From: Sphingobium naphthae
GTDB taxonomy: Bacteria; Pseudomonadota; Alphaproteobacteria; Sphingomonadales; Sphingomonadaceae
Reading direction: 5' to 3'
Length of the DNA stretch: 64,000 bases
Assembly (NCBI RefSeq): GCF_020782235.1
Contig: NZ_JAJGNO010000011.1
Span: forward strand, 102,943 to 166,942
Part shown: one piece after another, positions 43,252-50,089 of the stretch
How the letters are laid out: each line of letters begins with the position of its first letter
Numbering within the stretch: position 1 is the first letter of the stretch
Notes under the pieces: generated by a model
The model's database searches: none
The model's input: the letters and a program-made list of their open reading frames with translations, nothing else
What the model was told of the DNA's origin: nothing
Translations under genes and position numbers: made by a program

Positions 43252-44135
43252 TCCTGAGAGATTTGCTCGACCGACTGCCGCCGAGGGGGCTCGACGGCCT
43301 CGCCTTCCCTCGCGGCCTGCTCGGCGCGTTCCGGCGCAAAAGCATCAGCTTCAGCAACGGGCTGACCGACGAGACCAGCATCGTCTTCTGGTTCCAGTCG
43401 AAAAGCTTCACCATCGACCTGCGCCTGCCCGATGGCGCGGCAACGCCGCTGGTCGACCGTCAGGGCTGGGTCGGCGACACGCTGTGGGATGAGGGTCGCC
43501 AGCATATGTCGTGGCGAATCGCCCGCAGCTACCAGCCGCGCGATCAATGGCCCGAACCCGCCAGCCTCCGCTTCATCGGCAACAGCGTGATCGAATTTGC
43601 GCCATCGGGCGCCTATGTCGAAGATTGGCGGCAACAATGCGTCCGCGGCCCGCTCCTGGGCCTGCGCCTCATCAGCCTGCGCGACGGCGATGACAGCCCG
43701 GCGCAGCCGATGGCAGGCGGACTCATCCTGGCAGGCGAACATGCCGCCTATGCCCAGTCCCGGCGCCCCGGACTGGACGAGGCACTGCGAAGCGCCGCCA
43801 GCCTGGAGCAAGCGCTGTCGAACGGGATCGCGACCGAGCAGCAGATTGAAAGCTATGACGTCTCGGTGGCGCTGCAAGGCGGACAGATCAACCACAGCAC
43901 CCAGCCGCAAAGGCTGGGCCAGGACATTTTCTCGGGCGACTGGGCGGTGCAGCCGGATGGGGTCATCGCGCTGACCCGGACCGTGGATGGCCGGACATGC
44001 CATCTGCGCTTCGTCCTCGATCTCCATGAGCCCGATTTCCAATTCATCCGCGAGACGCCGGTTACCCCGGCCGCGAGCCAATGGATGGAGGATCAGAAGC
44101 AGCATCTGTTTCGCCATGCCAGCGTGGCGCGCTGA
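43248..44135 (+). CDS. Unrecognised protein coupled to the oxygenase
   Basis: 295 residues, no signal peptide, no membrane segment. It has alternating beta-strand-like stretches rich in Trp (SIVFWFQSKSFTIDLRLP, GWVGDTLWDEG, HMSWRIARSY, SVIEFAPSGAYVEDWRQ) and looks like a beta-barrel of lipocalin type with duplicated halves; a faint likeness to fungal Hri1 is only an impression. It starts inside the oxygenase stop, so both proteins are probably made in equal amounts and may act on the same compound. Confidence 0.7.
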   Translation: MILRDLLDRLPPRGLDGLAFPRGLLGAFRRKSISFSNGLTDETSIVFWFQSKSFTIDLRLPDGAATPLVDRQGWVGDTLWDEGRQHMSWRIARSYQPRDQWPEPASLRFIGNSVIEFAPSGAYVEDWRQQCVRGPLLGLRLISLRDGDDSPAQPMAGGLILAGEHAAYAQSRRPGLDEALRSAASLEQALSNGIATEQQIESYDVSVALQGGQINHSTQPQRLGQDIFSGDWAVQPDGVIALTRTVDGRTCHLRFVLDLHEPDFQFIRETPVTPAASQWMEDQKQHLFRHASVAR

Positions 44136-44154
44136 CGCATGCCCGGTCCGAAGA

Positions 44155-44171
44155 CATAGATTGAATCTATG
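44155..44171. promoter_or_regulatory. LysR-type box 3, CATAGATTGAATCTATG
   Basis: Perfect 8-base arms around one central base, containing ATAG-N7-CTAT. It sits in the 145-base gap before sterol-desaturase gene 2, about 110 bases upstream of the start. Confidence 0.6.
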
Positions 44172-44280
44172 CGATCTATAGCAGAATGATATCTGGCGTG
44201 ATGGGCGCGGTTTGACGAAGCTTGACCGGACATCACCTCCGGGAAGCGGCGACATCATCGCGCTTCCTCGTGCCAAGGAT

Positions 44281-45279
44281 ATGGACATGGAAGGCGTTCG
44301 CGTAGGCAACAGAATGATCGGCACTCAATCGCCGGTGACCGTCGGGTGGGAAAATCTGCCCAGGGTCGAAGGCGGCCCGATCAAGCGGCATTTCTTCACC
44401 TGGTTTCAGCCGGCAGCGCTCTTCGCTCTCATTGCCTTCTGGTATTATGCGCCCAATTCGATCGCGACGGCATCGACCGCGATCGGCATCGGCATTGGCT
44501 TCAAGGCGCTGCTGCTGGCGCTGGAATGGGTCAATCCGCGCCATGACAGCTGGCGCCTGACCTGGAAGGAACTGGTCATCGACCTGTTCTATGTCGGGCT
44601 CGGCTTCACCATCCTGCGCATGATCGACGGCTATATCGGCGACGGCGTCATGATCGAAGCGATCCAGGGCGTGTTCCACTGGGAAAAATTCGCCTGGTTC
44701 ATGGGCCTGCCGCTGCTGATGCAGGCCTTCCTGATCTCCTTCATCTTCGACTTCGGCCAATATTGGATGCATCGCGGCATGCATAATTGGTATCCGCTGT
44801 GGCTGACCCACGCGCCGCACCATTATATCACGCAGCTCAACATCAATAAGGGCGCGGTCGGCAATCCGGTCGAACTCTTCCTGATCGGGCTGGGGGTCGG
44901 CGGCTTTTTCGACTTCCTGCCGCGCGCCGCCCTGATCGCCGGCACCCTGGGACTGGCGGTCAGCACCTACCAGCATATCAATGTCCGCTTCAATACGCCG
45001 CGCTGGTGGCGCTTCCTCTTCAACACCACCGAACATCACAGCGTGCATCATTCGCAGGATTATGAAGCCAGCCGCAGCAACTATTCCGGCACCTGGATCA
45101 TCATCGACCGGATGTTCGGCACCTGCGTCGATGGCGAGGCGGAACTGCTGGGGATGGAAGGTGGACGCAAGATGTCGATCCGCGAAACGATGACCTATCC
45201 CTTCACCGAAGGCTGGAAGAGCGTGAACGCACGGCTGGGCCGGCGCCCGATCGATCCGATCGCGGTGCCCGCCGAATAG
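44281..45279 (+). CDS. Sterol desaturase / fatty acid hydroxylase family protein 2
   Basis: About 332 residues. It has the same di-iron histidine pattern as the gene at 40176 (HRGMHNW, THAPHHYITQLN, HHSVHHSQDYEASRSNYS), and the two share long stretches such as KGAVGNPVELFLIGL, so they are paralogues. Four membrane helices. The start is uncertain: ATG 44281 or 44287 (the latter seven bases after AAGGA); a TTG at 44212 is possible but weak. Preceded by a LysR-type palindrome. Confidence 0.83.
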   Translation: MDMEGVRVGNRMIGTQSPVTVGWENLPRVEGGPIKRHFFTWFQPAALFALIAFWYYAPNSIATASTAIGIGIGFKALLLALEWVNPRHDSWRLTWKELVIDLFYVGLGFTILRMIDGYIGDGVMIEAIQGVFHWEKFAWFMGLPLLMQAFLISFIFDFGQYWMHRGMHNWYPLWLTHAPHHYITQLNINKGAVGNPVELFLIGLGVGGFFDFLPRAALIAGTLGLAVSTYQHINVRFNTPRWWRFLFNTTEHHSVHHSQDYEASRSNYSGTWIIIDRMFGTCVDGEAELLGMEGGRKMSIRETMTYPFTEGWKSVNARLGRRPIDPIAVPAE

Positions 45280-45323
45280 CGCGACCGCTGCCGGCATCGA
45301 CCACTCTCTTGATAGGGGATTTT

Positions 45324-45917
45324 GTGACCCTGCGCTTCATCGACTGGATCTGGCACGTCAAAGGCAGGCTCGCGCTCGCCCCGGGACAAACGAGCGATGA
45401 CGCGTTCACCAGGCTCGCGCCCCTCTTCCGCCAGACCGGCACCAGCTATGAAAGGCTGAAGGACAGGCTCACCTTCCAGAAGAAGGATCAGGCGGCGCAA
45501 GACCGGATGTCGATCTTCGACAGCGGCACGCTGCGCATCGAAAATGGTCCGCACGGCTCGGAACTCCATTATCGCCTGGTCAGCCGGGCCCTGCTCTTCT
45601 GTTTCCTGGCGGCGCCTCTGTTCCTCAGCTTCGCAGGCGCCACGATCGTTATCGGACAGCTGCAACGCCCATCGGTCGAGGCCGAGAAGAAGCCCGAGAA
45701 AAAGGACGTCGTCCTGCCGCAGAACCCGATCGACAAGGCCTTGGGCGCGCCGGCTCCGGAAAAACCGAAAAAGGATGACAAGAAGAAGGATGAGGGCCCT
45801 TCTCCCACCCCCGCCTATGTCTTCGCCGGCATTTTCGCCGTCTTGTACGTCGTCGGCCGCATCCTCGAAGCCAGGCTGGTGAAACGCCTGTTCCAGAACA
45901 GCCTGCGCGCGACCTAG
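45324..45917 (+). CDS. Hypothetical membrane protein
   Basis: About 197 residues with two membrane helices (ALLFCFLAAPLFLSFAGATIVIG and AYVFAGIFAVLYVVGRIL) joined by a Lys/Pro/Glu-rich loop. The soluble N-terminal 90 residues show no known domain. I use GTG 45324 behind AGGGGA. It follows desaturase 2 by 44 bases and could be its partner, which is inference only. Confidence 0.68.
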   Translation: MTLRFIDWIWHVKGRLALAPGQTSDDAFTRLAPLFRQTGTSYERLKDRLTFQKKDQAAQDRMSIFDSGTLRIENGPHGSELHYRLVSRALLFCFLAAPLFLSFAGATIVIGQLQRPSVEAEKKPEKKDVVLPQNPIDKALGAPAPEKPKKDDKKKDEGPSPTPAYVFAGIFAVLYVVGRILEARLVKRLFQNSLRAT

Positions 45918-45957
45918 GCCGCCATCCTCGCCCCGGATCGCCGTGGGCGCGGCTGCG

Positions 45958-46770
45958 CTATTCATCAGCGGACTGGGCAATCTCCTGCCGCAACTGGTCG
46001 ATCTTCGCGTCAGCCCATTGCCGGGCGTCGTCGCCAAAGACGAGCCGCGCGGGCGGCGGGTCCTGCGCCGCGAGCGCCACGATCCGCTCCGCGAGCCGCG
46101 CAGGGTCGCCCGGCTGGTTGCCGTTGGCGTCGTCGACAAAGGCGCGATATTGCGCCACCGCCTCGGCATAGTCGGGTATGTCGATGCTGCCGAACCGCGC
46201 GGACGCGCCGTCCATGAAATCGGTACGCAGCATCCCCGGCTCCACCAGCAGCGATCGGACGCCCAGGGGCGCCAGCTCCTGCGCGAAGCCCTCCATCCAT
46301 CCTTCCACCGCGAATTTCGATGCCGAGTAGATCGCTCCGCCCGCATTGGAGACCAGCCCGCTCACTGACGAGATGGTGACGATGAGGCCTGATCGCCGCG
46401 CGCGCATATGCGGAGCGACCGCGCGCGCCACGTTCATCGTGCCGAACAGATTGACGTCGAACTGCCGCCGCACCGCGGCATCGGTGAAAGTCTCGAAGAA
46501 ACCCAGCTCGGCATAGCCGGCATTGTTCACCAACACGTCGATTGCGCCGAACCGCTTGACCGTCTCCGCGGCGACGGCGTTCGCGGCTTGGGCGTCGGTG
46601 ATGTCGAGGGCGAAGGCGTGGAGGCGATCCTGTTCTCCCCCGAAAGCCTCGCGCACCGCGGCGGGGGACCGCGCGGTCGCCACGACCGTCGCACCTGCAT
46701 CGCGCGCGGCGCGCGCGATTTCGCGCCCCAATCCACGGCTTGCGCCCGTTATCAGCCAGATCTTGCTCAT
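45958..46770 (-). CDS. Short-chain dehydrogenase/reductase A
   Basis: 270 residues, Rossmann fold: nucleotide motif TGASRGLG near 8-15, NNAG, and the catalytic Ser plus YSASK (Tyr and Lys) at about 142-160. A GGAGG precedes the ATG at 46770. Sequence resembles the oxidoreductases that act on small ketones or alcohols; the substrate is not readable. Follows SDR B after 29 bases in the same direction. Confidence 0.87.
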   Translation of the reverse strand: MSKIWLITGASRGLGREIARAARDAGATVVATARSPAAVREAFGGEQDRLHAFALDITDAQAANAVAAETVKRFGAIDVLVNNAGYAELGFFETFTDAAVRRQFDVNLFGTMNVARAVAPHMRARRSGLIVTISSVSGLVSNAGGAIYSASKFAVEGWMEGFAQELAPLGVRSLLVEPGMLRTDFMDGASARFGSIDIPDYAEAVAQYRAFVDDANGNQPGDPARLAERIVALAAQDPPPARLVFGDDARQWADAKIDQLRQEIAQSADE

Positions 46771-46799
46771 CGCGTCCTCCTTGTTGCTACCCGAACCGG

Positions 46800-47576
46800 T
46801 CATTGACCGTCCGGCGACACCGGGCCGAGCAGCAAGCCGCCATCGATCACATAGTCGGACCCGGTGATGAATGCGGACTCGTCGGCGCAGAGAAACAGCA
46901 CGAGGCGTGTAATCTCGTCCGGTTCGGCCAGGCGCTGCACGGCGAACGGTTCCGGCGAGAAGTGATCGCTGACCGGCGCTTCGCCCGGCCGCAGCGGCGC
47001 GGTGATCAGCTTCGTGTTCACGACGCCCGGACTGATCGAATTGACGCGGATCCCCTTGCGCGCCAGCTCGACGGCGGCGCTCTGGGTCAGGCCGCGAATG
47101 CCCCATTTGCTGGCGACATAGGGCGCGATCAATGGCGTACCGATATGGCTGGAGGCCGAGGCGATGTTGACGATCGATCCACCGCCCGCCCGCATGATGG
47201 AAGGCGCGACCGCCCTGATCCCCAGATAGGTCCCGGTCAGGTTGGTCGCGATCAGCTGATCCCAGTCGGCAGGATCGCTGTCGACAATCGTCGCGGACGG
47301 CGCGGGCACGCCCGCATTGTTGACCAGGATCGAGATCGGGCCGAAGCGGCGCTCCGCCTCGTCCACCGCTGCCGCCCAGTCCGCGACCCGCGCGACGTCC
47401 AGCGCCACGAAATGGGCGGCCGCGCCTAGTTCGTCGGCGAGTGTTCTTCCCAGCGCCTCGCGGATGTCGCCCAGCACCACCCGGGCGCCTTCGCTCACAA
47501 ACGCGCGCGCATGCGACGCGCCCTGGCCACGCGCTGCGCCGGTGATCAATATGGTCCGACCTTCGAAACGTCTCAT
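46800..47576 (-). CDS. Short-chain dehydrogenase/reductase B
   Basis: 258 residues, classical SDR: TGAARGQG cofactor motif, NNAGVPAP, catalytic YVASKWG and SPGVVNT. ATG 47576 follows AGGAG at 7-base spacing; the longer in-frame start at 47627 has no ribosome-binding sequence. It heads a two-gene unit divergent from a LysR gene, so the pair probably answers to that regulator. Confidence 0.87.
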   Translation of the reverse strand: MRRFEGRTILITGAARGQGASHARAFVSEGARVVLGDIREALGRTLADELGAAAHFVALDVARVADWAAAVDEAERRFGPISILVNNAGVPAPSATIVDSDPADWDQLIATNLTGTYLGIRAVAPSIMRAGGGSIVNIASASSHIGTPLIAPYVASKWGIRGLTQSAAVELARKGIRVNSISPGVVNTKLITAPLRPGEAPVSDHFSPEPFAVQRLAEPDEITRLVLFLCADESAFITGSDYVIDGGLLLGPVSPDGQ

Positions 47577-47653
47577 GCTCGCGCTCCTGTCATCCCAGGC
47601 GTCCTCTGTCGCGGAATAGGTAGTCATGCTAATGGACCGACATAACCGCCTAA

Positions 47654-47663
47654 TCAGTACTGA
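47654..47663. promoter_or_regulatory. Palindrome TCAGTACTGA in SDR/LysR gap
   Basis: Perfect 10-base palindrome, 23 bases before the lysR ATG and about 80 before the divergent SDR gene. Position fits an operator; it is unlike the ATAG-type boxes of the first LysR gene. Confidence 0.4.
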
Positions 47664-47685
47664 GGCCCAGTAGCAGGGATCATCA

Positions 47686-48579
47686 ATGCGTCCGGATCAA
47701 CTTGGCGACCTCGCCATCTTTGCCGCGATCGCCGCCGAGCGCAGCTTCACGCGCGCCGCGAGGCGGCTGGGGGTGACCCAGTCGGCCTTGAGCCAGACGA
47801 TGAAGCGGCTGGAAGGCCAACTCGGCTTTCGCCTGCTCGCCCGCACGACCCGCAGCGTCGCCCCGACTGCTGCCGGCGAGCGCCTGCTCGCCACATTGGC
47901 ACCTGCCCTCGCCGGGTTGGACGGAGACATTGCGGCCCTGTCCCACGCCCAGGGGGCAGCGATCGGGACCGTGCGGATCACGACCGGCAAGCACGCCGCC
48001 GACACGCTGTTGTGGCCGATGCTCCCCGCCTTCATGCGCCGCCATCCGGGGATCGAAATAGAGGTGTGCGTGGACAATCAGATGACCGACGTCGTGGTGG
48101 GTCGCTACGACGCGGGCATCCGGCTGGGCGAGCGACTGGAAAAGGACATGATCGCCTTGGCGGTGGGTCCGCCGCTCCGCGTCGCGGTGGTGGCCGCGCC
48201 TCGTTATCTGAGCGATCATCCCGCGCCGATGAAGCCCGCCGACCTCACACGCCACCGCTGCATCGCCTATGCCGACGCGCAGGGCGACCTGTCCCCCTGG
48301 TCGTTCGAACGCAACGGACATGCAGTGACGGTCACGCCGGGTCACGGACCGGTCTTCAACGATGGCGACCTGCTCGTCGCCGCGGCGATCGAGGGTTTCG
48401 GCATCCTCTACATATTGGAGGATCTGGTGGCAGCCCCGATAGCCGACGGCCGCCTCATCCGCCTGCTCGAGCCCTGGTGCGAGCCGTTCGCCGGCTACCA
48501 TCTCTATTATCCCGATCGCAAAGGCACGACTGCCTTCGAACTGTTCAAGGACGCGCTACGCGCAAGCAGGACGGAGTGA
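47686..48579 (+). CDS. LysR-family transcriptional regulator 2
   Basis: 297 residues with the winged helix LAIFAAIAAERSFTRAARRLGVTQSALSQTMKRLE and a type-2 periplasmic-binding-like effector domain. Divergent from two short-chain dehydrogenase genes, which it probably controls. It is the last core-like gene before the metal-resistance block. Confidence 0.9.
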   Translation: MRPDQLGDLAIFAAIAAERSFTRAARRLGVTQSALSQTMKRLEGQLGFRLLARTTRSVAPTAAGERLLATLAPALAGLDGDIAALSHAQGAAIGTVRITTGKHAADTLLWPMLPAFMRRHPGIEIEVCVDNQMTDVVVGRYDAGIRLGERLEKDMIALAVGPPLRVAVVAAPRYLSDHPAPMKPADLTRHRCIAYADAQGDLSPWSFERNGHAVTVTPGHGPVFNDGDLLVAAAIEGFGILYILEDLVAAPIADGRLIRLLEPWCEPFAGYHLYYPDRKGTTAFELFKDALRASRTE

Positions 48580-49048
48580 ATATGGGAAGGTGTCGGCGCA
48601 GGCTCGGCTCTTTAGCAAGCCGGATGAATCGCGATGAACAAAGGCGACACAGATGTTGGCGCCGAACACGGCCTGAACGGACATCTCCGGACGATGTCCC
48701 GGCCAAACTTTTCGAAAACCGCCAGGAAAGCAGCTCTGTGCTGGACGCACTTAGCGCCAGAAAGTGGTGCCAGAAGAGGCATCACATTCGAACTGATTTT
48801 ATATGTCTTATCAGCTAGTTAGGAATTCGGCCTTCTCCAAAAAGCCCTCAAAAGGCCCTCAAAAGCCGTCTAATGCATTGGTTCGATGCCTTTTTGAGGA
48901 CTCAGAATACGCAATTATCCAGCTTTGGCATCGTCGACGCAAGTCCACAAAAACGGTCAGCGAACCATCTCCGCAAAGCCATCCGATCACGTTTTTATCC
49001 CGCAAATTCACATTTTCGTGAATTGCGGGATAAATCTGGCCGGAGCAT
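48580..49048. other. Gene-free junction before the metal-resistance island
   Basis: About 470 bases with lower GC than either side and no credible coding frame. It contains a tandem pair of GCCCTCAAAAG (48844-48854, 48855-48865) and, at its right end, a long hairpin. I see no promoter for the leftward DUF305 end, which is the 3' end of its operon. It looks like the edge of an inserted block. Confidence 0.5.
48994..49034. repeat. Long near-perfect inverted repeat at island edge
   Basis: Left arm 48994-49011 and right arm 49018-49034 pair over 17 bases with one bulged A, around a 6-base loop ATTTTC. Arms begin TTTATCCCGCAA and end TTGCGGGATAAA. It ends 14 bases before the stop codon of the DUF305 gene. 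It could act as terminator for the leftward copper operon or be a recombination site. Confidence 0.6.
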
Positions 49049-49672
49049 CTATTCGCGCGTCGTAACCTCGTCGCGCACCTCCGGGCTGATAGGACGCTCG
49101 ACCGCCTGTTCGGCTTCCTGCAATAGCTCTGGTGTGAGATCGGTCGTCCGCGCGGGGAGTGGCGTGCCGTCGCCCATCTCACCGTTCCTTTCGATGTCTT
49201 CGATCAGCAACTTCATCTCTGCAATTTCTTTGACCTGAGCCTCAATGATCGAGTCCGCCAACTTGCGAACACGCGGATCGGTGATCTCAGCCCGCGCACT
49301 CGTCATGATTGCGATCGAATGGTGAGGGATCATAGCCGACATGTACTCTTCGTCGTTGACGGTCGCCTGGCTGCGGACCAGCCACAGCGCCACCGCAAAG
49401 ACCAGCGCGCCTACGCCCAGGATGATGAAGTTCTTGGTCTTGTCCTTGTACATGCCCCACATGAAGAGGAGCATGACGATCATCATCATGCCGCCCATGA
49501 CGAACGTCATCCAGAAGCGCGTCTCGCTCCAGAACACGTGATCAAGCTCGTATGTGTTTAGATACATCAGGCCGAACATGATCGCGGTCGACGTCGCCAC
49601 CATCGCCATGAAGCGCCAGTAGTTGCCTCCACCACCGTTCTGCTGGTGATCCGCGCTGTGGTTGTCGGCCAT
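49049..49672 (-). CDS. DUF305 membrane protein
   Basis: 207 residues. Three N-terminal membrane helices (FMAMVATSTAIMFGLMYL; FWMTFVMGGMMMIVMLLFMWG; IILGVGALVFAVALWLV) are followed by the DUF305 domain with MIPHHSIAIMTSARAEI and a helical EIAEMKLLIEDIE. The HH and Met residues suggest metal handling outside the membrane. Last gene of the leftward copper operon; it abuts the channel gene with no gap. Confidence 0.82.
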   Translation of the reverse strand: MADNHSADHQQNGGGGNYWRFMAMVATSTAIMFGLMYLNTYELDHVFWSETRFWMTFVMGGMMMIVMLLFMWGMYKDKTKNFIILGVGALVFAVALWLVRSQATVNDEEYMSAMIPHHSIAIMTSARAEITDPRVRKLADSIIEAQVKEIAEMKLLIEDIERNGEMGDGTPLPARTTDLTPELLQEAEQAVERPISPEVRDEVTTRE

Positions 49673-50089
49673 TCAATCCTCCTGTTGGCTCATCGTCTTG
49701 TATACGTACTGGGCTGTGCAGCTGATCAGGATGAAACCTGTCAGCGACGCGATGCCCGCGATCACCCTGAGGTGATCGGTTGGATAGATGTCGCCCAAGC
49801 CCACTGTCGTCACGGTGATCAGGGCGAAGTAATAGTAATCCATAGCCGACATGGCCGGTTCCTTGGCGAACCCGCCAAGACCGAGCGAGGCGGCCCATGC
49901 AAAACCGGCCGCGAAAACAACGGCTACCATCATGTGGCTGATGAGAACGAGCAGCGATCCGCCCGTCAGCCGCAAACCGGTCGGCGCAAGCCCCGGCGGT
50001 GAAAGCTTCTTCTCAAGTCTCAGCATGGCCAAGTGCAAGATCAGTGACGCAATAAAGAGTGAAATCCCGATTGCCGTTGCCGCGATCAT
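49673..50089 (-). CDS. Small two-helix potassium channel-like protein
   Basis: 138 residues with the pore signature [12 protein letters not shown] near 92-103: the K+ selectivity filter TVGLG between two membrane helices, plus an extra N-terminal helix. Two-helix channels of this kind conduct K+ or related cations. It overlaps the copper ATPase by four bases, so it is expressed with it. Charge balance during copper export is a possible role, not shown. Confidence 0.8.
   Translation of the reverse strand: MIAATAIGISLFIASLILHLAMLRLEKKLSPPGLAPTGLRLTGGSLLVLISHMMVAVVFAAGFAWAASLGLGGFAKEPAMSAMDYYYFALITVTTVGLGDIYPTDHLRVIAGIASLTGFILISCTAQYVYKTMSQQED

Noticed and set aside
48890..48925. Further ECF promoter at TTGAGG in the junction
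   Set aside because: TTTTTGAGG is present, but the sequence 17 bases on is ATCCAG, not CGTA-like, and no gene follows in that direction.
48580..49021. Small genes in the island junction
   Set aside because: Frames of 62-72 codons have irregular composition, no ribosome-binding sequence and no family similarity.
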